This document shows, piece by piece, positions 1 to 8,872 of a stretch of DNA of 50,819 bases. The DNA lies in contig NZ_LUFH02000037.1 of NCBI RefSeq assembly GCF_001586785.1, positions 1 through 50,819 on the forward strand, written 5' to 3'. The translations under genes and the position numbers were made by a program. This DNA is from Sphaerospermopsis aphanizomenoides BCCUSP55. Lineage in GTDB: Bacteria; Cyanobacteriota; Cyanobacteriia; Cyanobacteriales; Nostocaceae. Every line of letters begins with the position of its first letter. The stretch's first letter is position 1. The notes under the pieces were generated by a model, which saw nothing but the letters and a program-made list of their open reading frames with translations, was not told the DNA's origin and searched no databases.

Positions 1-128
1 AGTCGTGCAAACTAAATTTTATATTTTGGAGAGGGAACAGGGAACGGGGAACAGTTAACAGGTAAGGAATCCAGAGATTTTTGTTTGTCTCAAACATGTT
101 AAATTAATTTTGCTCAGGTACTTAACTC
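1..128. repeat. MITE-like element, copy 1 (left end cut by window edge)
   Basis: This stretch aligns over nearly its full length with 17997-18124. Shared blocks include AGTCGTGCAAA at the left, GGTAAGGAAT in the middle and TTAATTTTGCT plus AGGTACTTAA at the right. In the second copy the ends form terminal inverted repeats. Here the left terminus lies outside the window and the right terminus is slightly diverged. The interior is rich in GGGAACAG-like heptamers. No coding capacity is seen. Confidence 0.7.
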
Positions 129-240
129 ATCTCTAATAATGCGTTAACTCAAGATTTTGCATAAATGACAGAGAAAGATTGATGCTGAGGCGAAACTACT
201 AGCAAAGCATAATGTTATTAATTAATTTATTTATTTATTT

Positions 241-1041
241 ATGAAAATCATTACAATCAATATTCTTTTTAAACTTAATTATTGGCAACAACGCCGAGAA
301 TTATTAATAGCAGGACTAAAAGCTGAAAATCCTGATATCGTTGCTTTACAAGAGGTGAGTTTACCAGAAGATACAGCTAATTGGATTGCAGAACAATTAA
401 ATATTCCCCATATTTATAAAGCTGTACCTAAAGAAGTATGTGGTAGTGATTTACCTTTTGGTTTATCTATTCTCAGTCGTTATCCGATTTAAAAAACAGC
501 CGCAATAAATTTAGAACATCAGGGAAGAATTGCTCAGTATGCACAAATTCAGTTAAATGATAACACATCTTTTGTTATTTGTAATGGTCATTATTTTTGG
601 TATCCCGGTTCACATAAAAAACGCAATAAACAAATAAAATTAATGTTAGATTGGTTATCAGAGTTTGATGATCAAATACCTGTTATTTCTGTAGGAGATT
701 TTAATGGTACTCCTGATACTTCGGGAATAAAAATGATTAAAGAAAAATATCGTTCAGCTTATGAAGTATATCATGGAATTGAGCCAGAATATACTTGTCC
801 CACACTTTTAGGTCAAGACAAACTGAGTTGGAAAACTAGATTAAAATACTTTTGGAGACGTTTGATTTTTGATAGAAGTTGGAAACCTTGGAAGGGTACT
901 TTAGATTATATTTTTATTAATCAGCGTTTACAGGTGCGAGATTGTCGAGTTATTCTTAATCAACCAGCAGCGAATAATCGTTATCTTTATCCTTCGGATC
1001 ATTTTGGGATTTTTGCAGATTTGGAAATTGTTGATAGTTAG
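241..1041 (+). pseudogene. Endonuclease/exonuclease/phosphatase family protein, broken by one in-frame stop
   Basis: Two open segments (241-492 and about 493-1041) lie in the same frame, separated only by a TAA at 490-492. The reading continues without any shift as KTAAINLEHQGR after the stop. The joined product, about 266 residues, has the family layout: N-terminal KIITINILF, then ALQEVS with the metal-binding Glu, NGHYFWYPGSHKKR, SVGDFNGTPD, and C-terminal LDYIFIN and PSDHFGIFADLEI with the catalytic Asp-His. Members are Mg-dependent phosphoesterases or nucleases; the substrate cannot be told. All catalytic blocks survive, so the lesion looks recent, or it is a sequencing error or a readthrough site. 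A DUF29 gene follows on the same strand. Confidence 0.8.
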
Positions 1042-1113
1042 ATTTTTTTATCTCACGCAGAGGCGCAGAGAGAGATTAAGAGGTATGATGGTATTAGAGA
1101 TAAGGGTGAAGTT

Positions 1114-1569
1114 ATGACTATTATTACTAATTTAAAGCAACTCTATGAAAGTGATGAAAGTTTATGGTTGGAGGAGACTATAGAGTTATTAAAACAAAGA
1201 CAGTTTAATCAACTAGATATAGAAAATTTAATTGAGGAATTAATTAGTTTGGGAAAAAGAGATTTAGCGAAGGTGAAAAGTCTTTTGAGACAAATTATTA
1301 TTCATTTATTATTATTGCAATTTTGGCAGGTAGAATATGACAGAAACCATCGTCATTGGATAGGGGAAGTTAAAACTTTTAGGTATGACTTAAATAATCA
1401 TTTGACTACAAATTTAAGAAATAAGTTAGAGGATGATTTAGATAATATTTATCACAGTGCGGTTGATTTTGTGGAGAGTAAGACTGATTTATCTATTTTA
1501 CCAGAAAAATGTCCTTATTCTTTGGGTAAGTTGTTAGATGATGATTATTTACCTGAAAGATATTCATGA
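1114..1569 (+). CDS. DUF29 family protein
   Basis: The 151-residue product matches the cyanobacterial DUF29 family. It opens with LKQLYESDESLWLEETIELL, then has the family's NLIEELISLGKRDLAKVKSLLRQ helix and HLLLLQFW segment. It looks all-alpha, without a signal peptide or clear membrane span. DUF29 has no assigned biochemical role; it is abundant, often in many copies, in filamentous cyanobacteria. Length is normal for the family. It follows the broken nuclease gene after a short spacer containing a CGCAGAGGCGCAGAG dispersed repeat, so cotranscription is uncertain. Confidence 0.85.
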   Translation: MTIITNLKQLYESDESLWLEETIELLKQRQFNQLDIENLIEELISLGKRDLAKVKSLLRQIIIHLLLLQFWQVEYDRNHRHWIGEVKTFRYDLNNHLTTNLRNKLEDDLDNIYHSAVDFVESKTDLSILPEKCPYSLGKLLDDDYLPERYS

Positions 1570-1663
1570 GGTAAAATTTTAATTTCTTTGCGTCTTTGCG
1601 CGAAACTATCAAAATTTTGTTTTTTATTGGGTTTCGTTCCTCAAAACAACCTACGTATCGGAT

Positions 1664-2860
1664 TTATATACGTCCATATATACGTCCAACAATAACTTCT
1701 AATCTTTCAAAATCTATATTGCATCGTTCTGATTTACCTGATAATAGCATTAAACGTATTGGAAGATGTCCGGGTGGTGCTACATTTGAGTAATAAATAT
1801 CCGAGTAATATATACACTCATCTGCGTTACGCCAACCTACTTGATCAGCAAAGTTTTTTTTGATTTCATATTTATTATAAGTCATATAATTTCTGTCATG
1901 GCGACCTATAATTTCTTTCCAAATGCGTTTTTGAACACTAAAACCAAAACGTCCATTACTGTATTTTAACCAAAGTTTATTTATATTATTTAAGTCCTTT
2001 CTAGGAAGAACCTTAATATGTTCTGCATCAAAATGATTTTGAAGATAAGTTTTATATGGTGAAGTGTTAGGTAATTCTTTTTGAGCTATGAGATAGATAA
2101 TTTTAGCTGTTTCTAAATCAGCTTCTTGCCATTTTCTAGCTTGCAATAATTCATCCAGATTCTTATAATACCCAGATACTACTTCAGTGAAATCTTTAGA
2201 AGACGTATAACTATAACTTGTAGCACTTCTTACAGCTTCTTTCGCTACCTCTGTTTCATCATTAGTTTTTGCAGCCTTGACACCAAAAGATTTTTTCCAT
2301 GTGAAAAGCTTTTTTCTCACTTGAGGCTTTTTACGAGCTTCCTCTGCTAATTCACTTGCAACTTGTGTTTTAGCCTCTTCTTCACTATATCCTTGATTTT
2401 TTAGATGATTAACCAACTCACGAAGTTCAGTAGCAAATTCTGAAAAATTTTGATTTATACTAATATAATCTCCTTGTATCTCAATATAATCGCCATTAAT
2501 ATTTTCGTTGTAGTTACCTTCACTATAAATATTTATATTTTCATGTATATCATCATCTAAATAGCTTTCCTCCAAAATATTTTGTTGGTCTTTACCTCTA
2601 ACTCTAACAATATATAAATATAATCCTAACCCAAATATAATTATTCCTAAGATTCCGAAAACAATAGTAATAATAATTTGATAGTTTGCAAAAATATAAT
2701 CGAGCAATTGTTTTACAAAATTAATAATTGTTATGTATACAGCCCTAATGAAAGCTATACTAAAAACCAGCAATATAATTTTCTCTACCCAAGAAAGCCG
2801 ATTGATCAGAAGATAGAATTGTTTCAGTATTTGGACAATTTGTTTTACAGTAATTTTCAT
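1664..2860 (-). CDS. Membrane-anchored GUN4-domain protein with an internal shared module
   Basis: The protein has 398 residues. Two hydrophobic helices (about 28-49 and 62-85) anchor the N-terminus. Residues about 109-205 form a module that recurs in the upstream neighbour: a beta-like stretch GNYNENINGDYIEIQG, then a helical part around LVNHLKNQGYSEEEAKTQVA. The C-terminus from about residue 232 is a GUN4 domain: LLQARKWQEADLETAKI, LPRKDLNNINKLWLKYS, GRFGFSVQKRIW and FADQVGW. Authentic Gun4 binds Mg-protoporphyrin IX and activates Mg-chelatase, but many cyanobacterial GUN4-domain proteins carry this fold on signalling or conflict-type architectures, and the membrane anchor makes a chelatase role unlikely. 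It lies 43 bp downstream of the 124-residue gene and probably shares its transcript. Function is unknown; a sensor or effector role is inference. Confidence 0.75.
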   Translation of the reverse strand: MKITVKQIVQILKQFYLLINRLSWVEKIILLVFSIAFIRAVYITIINFVKQLLDYIFANYQIIITIVFGILGIIIFGLGLYLYIVRVRGKDQQNILEESYLDDDIHENINIYSEGNYNENINGDYIEIQGDYISINQNFSEFATELRELVNHLKNQGYSEEEAKTQVASELAEEARKKPQVRKKLFTWKKSFGVKAAKTNDETEVAKEAVRSATSYSYTSSKDFTEVVSGYYKNLDELLQARKWQEADLETAKIIYLIAQKELPNTSPYKTYLQNHFDAEHIKVLPRKDLNNINKLWLKYSNGRFGFSVQKRIWKEIIGRHDRNYMTYNKYEIKKNFADQVGWRNADECIYYSDIYYSNVAPPGHLPIRLMLLSGKSERCNIDFERLEVIVGRIYGRI

Positions 2861-2903
2861 AGATCAACTTCTGATCATTGCTTTATTGCTAGTAATCCAA
2901 ACC

Positions 2904-3278
2904 TTAAAATGGCAAAGGAATACCCAATAACGCAAAAACTAATTTTATGACACCTACTGTAGTTTCTCCTATAACAGCACTTGCAGAAGCATCACGTATA
3001 GATTGACCTAATTTAATTAGCTTACCTTTCTCTTGAGGATTCTTTTTAATTTCATTTACCCAGTCTTTCGCTACTTTCTGTTGCGCGTCTTGGGGATGAT
3101 AGCCCTGATTTTCTAGCTGGCGTAATAACTCTTGTATCTGAACAGCCGCTTGGGATAAGTCCTGACTAATATTGACATTGCCATGTACTTGCAAGTAAGG
3201 TCCTTCTATCGACTGGTTAAAGTTGCCACCCGAAGATAAATGTATGTTATAAGTAATATTACGGTTTTGTTCGTTCAT
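2904..3278 (-). CDS. Small protein carrying the same module as the GUN4-domain protein
   Basis: The 124-residue product aligns with residues about 109-205 of the downstream GUN4-domain protein. GGNFNQSIEGPYLQVHGN matches GNYNENINGDYIEIQGD, and LLRQLENQGYHPQDAQQKVA matches LVNHLKNQGYSEEEAKTQVA. The shared part begins with a predicted short beta element with regularly spaced Gly and aromatic residues, followed by amphipathic helices. The C-terminal 20 residues (GVIKLVFALLGIPLPF) are hydrophobic and could insert in or lie on a membrane. There is no known enzymatic motif. Two proteins with one module in tandem suggest homotypic pairing, as in adaptor-effector couples, but that is inference. I do not recognise a named family. 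Confidence 0.6.
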   Translation of the reverse strand: MNEQNRNITYNIHLSSGGNFNQSIEGPYLQVHGNVNISQDLSQAAVQIQELLRQLENQGYHPQDAQQKVAKDWVNEIKKNPQEKGKLIKLGQSIRDASASAVIGETTVGVIKLVFALLGIPLPF

Positions 3279-3415
3279 GTAAACAATTTATTGTTCATAG
3301 GTTGGTATTTAATTATATTAACCCATGACACGATATTTAACTAGACTATAAAAACTTTTAATACTCCATGCGTTGGCATATCTTGAGTAAATTCAGTTAT
3401 CATTTTGCTTTCCAA

Positions 3416-4060
3416 CTACCTCTTTTCCTGCTCTCTCACCCAACTCCTAAACCTCTTAATAGTTGCATTCCTCCCATTAATTCCACTATTTTCCAAATAT
3501 CGAGGAATCACATCAATTAAAGGTAAACCAGGAAAACTCAAACTCGACTGAGACACCACATAATTACCATCTACTAAAACATTAATTTGCAACTTCCCAT
3601 TTTCAAACCTCCACAACTCAGGAACTTGCAAAGCTTGATATATATTTGGATGAGTGCGAGAGGTAACATCAATTTCTAAAGCTAAATCTGGAGGAGGATC
3701 AATAGTTAAATCTAACCTTTTCTTACCCCTAACTAAAGCCTCATTTTGAATATAAAAACATTGATCGGGTTCTATCCCCTTTTCCATAAATTGATTTTTG
3801 AAAGTCGTAGAACCAAGACTGAGAAATTCAATATACAATTCTTCTAGTAAAGCTTTAACTAAATCACTAATAATTTCTTTATCAAATTCATGTTCTGGTA
3901 AAGGAGTCCTACTTACTACTATTCCCTGATAATAAGCAATTCTAGCTGCACGATGTTCTCCCAATTCTTCCAGAATTGCTTCTAATTCTGTCCAAGTGAC
4001 ATTTTCTAATAAAACCCTTTGTCCTGGTGGTACATGAATGCGCTTTAATTCCAACAACAT
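3416..4060 (-). CDS. Uma2 family endonuclease-fold protein (DUF820)
   Basis: The 214-residue product belongs to the Uma2/DUF820 group of PD-(D/E)XK-like proteins, which is greatly expanded in cyanobacteria. Visible features are the N-terminal WTELEAILEELGEHRAARIA, the LPEHEFDKEI block, and the core PPDLALEIDVTS with acidic residues in the nuclease positions, then IYQALQVPELWRF. The ATG at 4060 is preferred because AGGAG sits 8 nt upstream; the longer frame begins with an unsupported TTG at 4078. No partner gene is adjacent. The actual substrate of Uma2 proteins is poorly known. Confidence 0.85.
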   Translation of the reverse strand: MLLELKRIHVPPGQRVLLENVTWTELEAILEELGEHRAARIAYYQGIVVSRTPLPEHEFDKEIISDLVKALLEELYIEFLSLGSTTFKNQFMEKGIEPDQCFYIQNEALVRGKKRLDLTIDPPPDLALEIDVTSRTHPNIYQALQVPELWRFENGKLQINVLVDGNYVVSQSSLSFPGLPLIDVIPRYLENSGINGRNATIKRFRSWVREQEKR

Positions 4061-4394
4061 CCTTTCCACTCCTGGCAAAATAGCGAACTTTCAATATTCT
4101 ATAAAATTAGTATAAATCTCTTTTTCTTCTCTCCGCGCCTCTGCGTCTCTGCGTGAGAAAAACCTCATATCAATCCCTTGGGATTTTAAACAAAAATATC
4201 AAAAAGTCAAAACAATGTCAATATCAATCGCCCAAAAAACCAAAACTCGTAAAATTATTAGGAATCTATATCAATATTATTGAGAATAGGGGTAATTATT
4301 GCGAACCGGGAGTTCTTAAACTTTTTTTGGAAACCCAGAGATAAGTTGATTTAATAGAACGCAGATGGACGCGGATAAACGCAGATAAAAAATG

Positions 4395-4419
4395 AGGGTG
4401 GGTTTGTTTTTCCCACCCT
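4395..4419 (-). terminator. Rho-independent terminator of typA
   Basis: An 8-bp perfect inverted repeat, AGGGTGGG and CCCACCCT with a 9-nt loop, begins 8 bp past the typA stop. Read on the minus strand it is followed by TCATTTTTTATC, a T-rich tract. This is a classic intrinsic terminator. Confidence 0.85.
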
Positions 4420-4426
4420 GGATAAA

Positions 4427-6217
4427 TTAGCGTTTCGCTAACTTCTTCGCCATCTTGCGGAGACGAATAGATTGAGGTGTTACTTCTACCAATTCATCAG
4501 GTCCGATGTACTCTAATGCACGTTCCAAGCTCATATCTATAGGTGCTTGCAACTGTACTAGTTCATCACCACCTGCTGCACGGTGGTTAGTCAACTGCTT
4601 GGTTTTGCAAACGTTCAATTCTAAGTCTTGAGGACGGTTGTGTTCACCAACGATCATGCCTCTATAAACCTTGGTTCCTGGAGTAATGAAGAATGAACCT
4701 CTATCTTCTGCGTTTTTCATGGCGTAGAAAGTAGAAACGCCTTCTTCAAAAGAAATTAAAACGCCTTTGTTGCGGGCTTCAATATCACCAGAAAGTCCGC
4801 GATAGTCAAGGAAACTGTGGTTCATGATGCCTTCACCACGGGTCATCCGCATAAATTCACCACGGAAACCAATCAAACCACGGGCAGGAATGACAAACTC
4901 TAATTGAGTGCGATCGCCCGCAGTGGGTTGCATATCTTGCATTTCCCCTTTCCGTTGTCCTAAACGTTCAATACAGCTACCAACGGCATCACCAGGAACG
5001 TCTAAAACCAGAAGTTCGTAAGGTTCGCAAGGTTGACCATTAACTTCGCGGTAAATTACTTGAGGCTGAGAAACTTGGAATTCGTAACCTTCCCGACGCA
5101 TGGTTTCAATTAAGATACCCAGGTGTAATTCACCCCGACCGGAAACGTGGAATTTATCAGGGGAGTCGGTTTCTTCCACTCGCAAAGCTACGTTGGTTTC
5201 TAATTCCCGGAACAAGCGATCGCGCACTTGACGAGATGTAACCAGTTTACCTTCCTGACCTGCAAAGGGTGAATCATTCACCCAGAAGGTCATCTGTAAA
5301 GTTGGTTCATCCACTTTAATTAGTGGTAACGCTTGGGGTTCATTAGGATCTGTAATAGTTTCCCCGATATAAGCATCAGCAAAACCAGCGACCGCCACAA
5401 TATAGCCTGCGGTTGCTTCCTGTAATTCCACCCGCTTCAAGCCTTCAAATCCCATTAACTTGGAAATTTTAGACTTGACAATAGTACCATTTTCTGTTAT
5501 CAACGCTGCCTGTTGTCCAGCGCGGATCGTACCGTTATGGATTCTACCAATGACAATCCGTCCCAGATATTCAGAATAATCCAGGGTGGTTACTTGCAAT
5601 TGCAGAGGTTTGTTAGCATCGCCCACAGGTGCGGGAACATGACGGAGGATAGCCTCAAACAAAGGCTGCATATCTACCGCTTCTGCTTCCAAGGTTTCCT
5701 TGGCGTAACCTGCCATGCCGGAAGCGAACAGATAGGGGAAATCACACTGATCGTCATCAGCGCCTAATTCCAAGAACAGATCCAACACCTTATCAACGGC
5801 AACATGAGGATCAGCTTTAGCGCGGTCAATTTTGTTAATTACAACAATAGGACGCAATCCTTTCTCCAAAGCCTTTTTCAGTACAAAGCGAGTCTGAGGC
5901 ATCGGTCCTTCGTTAGCATCAACAATGAGGATGCAACCATCAACCATGCCGAGTACCCGTTCTACTTCTCCACCGAAGTCAGCGTGTCCAGGGGTATCAA
6001 CAATATTGATCAGGGTTTCTTTATATTTAACCGCAGTATTTTTGGAAAGAATCGTAATTCCGCGCTCTCTCTCCAAGTCGTTGGAGTCCATGACGCAATC
6101 CGGAACGTCTTCGCCTTCGCGGAAAATGCCGGACTGTTTGAGGAGAGCATCAACCAAAGTGGTTTTACCGTGGTCAACGTGAGCGATAATGGCGACGTTA
6201 CGAATTGGGAGCGTCAT
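4427..6217 (-). CDS. typA: Translational GTPase TypA/BipA
   Basis: This 596-residue ribosome-associated translation-factor GTPase acts under stress and in 50S assembly in well-studied bacteria. The GTPase domain starts with [14 protein letters not shown] (P-loop, about residues 12-25), then [20 protein letters not shown] and NKIDR. Domain II follows ([15 protein letters not shown]), then the EF-G-like domain around [20 protein letters not shown] and the TypA-specific C-terminal part with [12 protein letters not shown]. Length and all motifs are normal. A strong terminator follows the stop. The start at 6217 fits the usual N-terminus of the family. It appears monocistronic. Confidence 0.97.
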   Translation of the reverse strand: MTLPIRNVAIIAHVDHGKTTLVDALLKQSGIFREGEDVPDCVMDSNDLERERGITILSKNTAVKYKETLINIVDTPGHADFGGEVERVLGMVDGCILIVDANEGPMPQTRFVLKKALEKGLRPIVVINKIDRAKADPHVAVDKVLDLFLELGADDDQCDFPYLFASGMAGYAKETLEAEAVDMQPLFEAILRHVPAPVGDANKPLQLQVTTLDYSEYLGRIVIGRIHNGTIRAGQQAALITENGTIVKSKISKLMGFEGLKRVELQEATAGYIVAVAGFADAYIGETITDPNEPQALPLIKVDEPTLQMTFWVNDSPFAGQEGKLVTSRQVRDRLFRELETNVALRVEETDSPDKFHVSGRGELHLGILIETMRREGYEFQVSQPQVIYREVNGQPCEPYELLVLDVPGDAVGSCIERLGQRKGEMQDMQPTAGDRTQLEFVIPARGLIGFRGEFMRMTRGEGIMNHSFLDYRGLSGDIEARNKGVLISFEEGVSTFYAMKNAEDRGSFFITPGTKVYRGMIVGEHNRPQDLELNVCKTKQLTNHRAAGGDELVQLQAPIDMSLERALEYIGPDELVEVTPQSIRLRKMAKKLAKR

Positions 6218-6386
6218 AGAGAGTTTGGGTGTACTTTAGTGTTTTTAGATTAAGAAATACAATGTTTGGCTGTTCTAACAGAAGTGGGGATGTTTTGCCA
6301 ATTCTGTAACGAACCTTTAATAATTCTAGCGTAATTGTCACAAATATTGTTGTTTTGACAAGAACTAGCAAGAGTGTTTTTGAGGT

Positions 6387-6851
6387 TTAGGGGTGGTTAT
6401 TGGGGTTATCGACAACTAAACCCTCATGAACTGCGGCATTATTCAATTCTTGATCAGCGGATATAAAAGTTAACGGATGCAAATTATTTGCTATGCAAAG
6501 ATTATTTATGGCTTGAGCAGCAGCGAGTTGAACTGCGTCATAGCCGCGTAAACCATGTTTTTCTGTTAATGTCATAGCTGAATTAATGATGTTATCTGTA
6601 ATTTCAATCACTTGATATTCAGATTGGAGATCATTTTTTAATTGAGAATATACCGCTTTAGCATCTGTAGGAGAGATATTTCCACCCCTTGCACGTCTAC
6701 TAATCGCCGCAGTAATTTCTACAGCAGTAATGGCTGCAATAAACACATTATTTTTTAAGCTAGGATGAAACAAACTCTCAACCCAAATTGAACCTATTTC
6801 CGCAACATAGCGTTTAACTAAAGCACTACTATCAAAGAAATAAACAGTCAT
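6387..6851 (-). CDS. PIN-domain toxin (VapC-like ribonuclease)
   Basis: The 154-residue PIN-fold protein shows the expected acidic quartet: D7 in FFDSSALVKRY, a Glu in AVEITAAISRR, an Asp in GLRGYDAVQLAAA and an Asp in FISADQELNNAA. VapC-type PIN proteins are Mg-dependent RNases acting on tRNA, rRNA or mRNA. The ATG abuts the antitoxin stop codon with no spacer, so translation is probably coupled. There is no sign of damage. The specific RNA target cannot be read from sequence. Confidence 0.88.
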   Translation of the reverse strand: MTVYFFDSSALVKRYVAEIGSIWVESLFHPSLKNNVFIAAITAVEITAAISRRARGGNISPTDAKAVYSQLKNDLQSEYQVIEITDNIINSAMTLTEKHGLRGYDAVQLAAAQAINNLCIANNLHPLTFISADQELNNAAVHEGLVVDNPNNHP

Positions 6852-7112
6852 TTAGCAGCGTTCCTCAATTATAGTTTGAGAAACAGGTTTACCCTGTACC
6901 TGAATTAGTGTTCTTTCCTGTGGTTGTGCAGTGGGTTGTTTAATTTCTTTCACCAAACCAGAATTTAAAAGTGCTTGGTGAAATTGTGTGATTTGATGAG
7001 CTTGTGCTTTATCAGTCAGATATATTTGAATGGCTTGATTAAGCTGCTGTAGTTCATCCTGTTCTAAACTATTTAGCTGGTTAATAATTTCATTCAGAAG
7101 AGTTTTTGGCAT
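6852..7112 (-). CDS. Antitoxin partner of the PIN toxin
   Basis: The 86-residue protein sits immediately upstream of and contiguous with the PIN toxin gene. Its N-terminal half is helical (LLNEIINQLNSLEQDELQQL). Its C-terminus is polar and probably extended (QERTLIQVQGKPVSQTII), as expected for a toxin-wrapping tail. I do not see a classic AbrB or ribbon-helix-helix motif, so the fold is unassigned and the antitoxin call rests mainly on position and size. It probably represses its own promoter, in the 7113-7231 spacer shared with the divergent kinase gene. Confidence 0.75.
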   Translation of the reverse strand: MPKTLLNEIINQLNSLEQDELQQLNQAIQIYLTDKAQAHQITQFHQALLNSGLVKEIKQPTAQPQERTLIQVQGKPVSQTIIEERC

Positions 7113-7231
7113 AGGTTCTTAGTTTGTCACATTAGGATTTTCTATTATTTTAAACCGATCACAACCTTTAATTAGCACTTACATCTAAAATTGTGCCAAA
7201 ATAAACTGATAACTCTATCATTCTACAGATT

Positions 7232-8533
7232 ATGGTTTGGTTATCAGGACAGCAATTACAAAACGGTAAATATACCATAGAAAAGAAACTGGGACATGGT
7301 GGTTTTGGAATCACTTACCTTGCTAAAGACAAAAAGGGTAATCCAGTTGTGATAAAAACCCTTAAAGATACAGATGTAGACAGTGATGATTTTGATAAAT
7401 GTCTGCAAGATTTCATCAATGAAGCGATAAAACTAGCTAAGTGTAGCCATCATCCTCACATTGTCAAAATTTATGAATGTATCAAAGAGGGTGATATTTG
7501 GGGAATGGTAATGGAATATATAAAAGGGGAAGATTTAGGAATTTTAGTAAGAAATCACGGCATTTTATCTGAAGATTTGGCACTAAATTACATTCAACAA
7601 ATTGGTGAAGCGTTAACCGTAGTTCACAGTAATGGTTTTTTGCATCGAGACATTAAACCACAAAATATAATGATACGTTCTGGTAAATCAGAAGCAGTAT
7701 TAATTGATTTTGGGATTGCACGTGATTTTACACCTAATTTAACACAAACACATACGACACATAAAACATTGTTTTATGCACCTCCTGAGCAATATAATCC
7801 GCGTGCTAAACGAGGTGCTTTTACTGATGTTTATGCCCTAGCAGCAACACTATATAAAGTCTTGACAGGAAAAGAACCAGAAGGTGCTGTATCTAGAACG
7901 ATGGGTGAACCACTAGCACCACCAAATAAACTCAATCCAAACATTAGTGATAGAGTCAATAGAGCAATTCTCAAAGGACTAGAATTGAAATCAGAAAAGC
8001 GTCCTCAGTCTGTGCAAGATTGGTTAAAGCTTTTAAAGATACCAGACGAAATAGTATCATATATTCTGGAAACAGAAAATAGATCAAAATTTATTGAACT
8101 GTTATCAAAATGTACCGAAGAAACTTTAAAAGTAATCAATTTAGCATATCGAGAAACCTCTCTATTGGGTCATAAGTTTATTGGAGCAGAGAGTATCCTT
8201 TTGGGTTTGATTAATGCAAATACTGGATTAGCTGCATCTGCACTAAAGAACAATGGTGTAACACTAGAAAATTCACGTCTTGAAGTTGAAAAAATTGTTG
8301 GTAGAGGTTCAGGGGTTCGCATAGAAGAAGTGCAATTTACCCCACGTGCAGTCAGAGTTTTAGAGCTATCACATCAACTATCTATCCCAATGATGAATGA
8401 GCGAATTTTTCCAGAGCATCTTTTGTTAGCTTTACTTTCCGAAGGTGAAGGTGTAGCAATACGTGTTTTGGAGAATTTAGGAGTTGAATTATCAAAATTA
8501 GAAAACTTTATATTAGAAAATATAGAACCCTGA
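7232..8533 (+). CDS. Serine/threonine protein kinase fused to a C-terminal ClpC-type N-domain
   Basis: The protein has 433 residues. Residues about 14-270 are a complete Hanks-type kinase: Gly loop GHGGFG (21-26), Lys42 in VVIK, a Glu at 64, catalytic HRDIKPQN (138-145), DFG (159-161) and APPEQ. The kinase appears active. After a linker, residues about 285-430 resemble the double-helical-repeat N-domain of ClpA/ClpC (Clp_N): LAYRETSLLGHKFIGAESIL, then FTPRAVRVLELS and PEHLLLALLSEGEGVAIRVL. In Clp ATPases this domain binds adaptors, substrates or phospho-arginine-marked proteins; here no AAA+ module follows. There is no transmembrane segment, unlike PknB-type receptors. A role recruiting targets or adaptors is inference. 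Confidence 0.9.
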   Translation: MVWLSGQQLQNGKYTIEKKLGHGGFGITYLAKDKKGNPVVIKTLKDTDVDSDDFDKCLQDFINEAIKLAKCSHHPHIVKIYECIKEGDIWGMVMEYIKGEDLGILVRNHGILSEDLALNYIQQIGEALTVVHSNGFLHRDIKPQNIMIRSGKSEAVLIDFGIARDFTPNLTQTHTTHKTLFYAPPEQYNPRAKRGAFTDVYALAATLYKVLTGKEPEGAVSRTMGEPLAPPNKLNPNISDRVNRAILKGLELKSEKRPQSVQDWLKLLKIPDEIVSYILETENRSKFIELLSKCTEETLKVINLAYRETSLLGHKFIGAESILLGLINANTGLAASALKNNGVTLENSRLEVEKIVGRGSGVRIEEVQFTPRAVRVLELSHQLSIPMMNERIFPEHLLLALLSEGEGVAIRVLENLGVELSKLENFILENIEP

Positions 8534-8630
8534 TGTTAGCTGAGAGAGTATATTTATTTTACTTTTTTACTCTCTCCTCTTCTTCTTACTCTTCCTTCGC
8601 GCTCTTCGTGTTCTTCGTGGTTCATTCCTT

Positions 8631-8872
8631 ATAAACCTCAACACCAAACCAGAGATTAACAAAAATGCTACAAATATTATACTTTTACTATGTGGTAGTG
8701 ATAAAATTAGTCAACAGCAAGATATTAACCAAGCGATAGAATTTTAGCTGATTCGCTCGAAAACAAAACTCAATCACTCTCAACAAATATCATTGCATGG
8801 GCTGAACAACCAGCCCAAATTACAAACTTAGAACTATCAACCCACATCAATCGTGATGCTGATGAAATCTGA
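8631..8872 (+). pseudogene. Possible frameshifted remnant of a small exported or lipoprotein-like gene
   Basis: One frame reads through INKNATNIILLLCGSDKISQ and ends at TAG 8745-8747. A shifted frame starting at about 8744 then reads LADSLENKTQSLSTNIIAWA and ends at TGA 8870-8872. The two halves join sensibly if 1 or 2 bases are restored near 8745. The first part has a hydrophobic run followed by CGS, resembling a lipobox. The 3' end overlaps the convergent crtR gene by 26 bp. No homologue is recognised; this is a low-confidence call from reading continuity alone. Confidence 0.25.

Noticed and set aside
1596-1793. 65-residue plus-strand frame opposite the GUN4-domain gene
   Set aside because: It is antisense to a clear coding region and has no protein-like pattern.
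1664-2860. Calling the GUN4-domain gene authentic gun4 (Mg-chelatase activator)
   Set aside because: The membrane helices, the extra shared module and its paired neighbour do not fit the compact soluble Gun4 protein.
4153-4344. 63-residue plus-strand frame between the Uma2 gene and typA
   Set aside because: No family resemblance, Lys/Asn-rich composition, begins inside a dispersed repeat.
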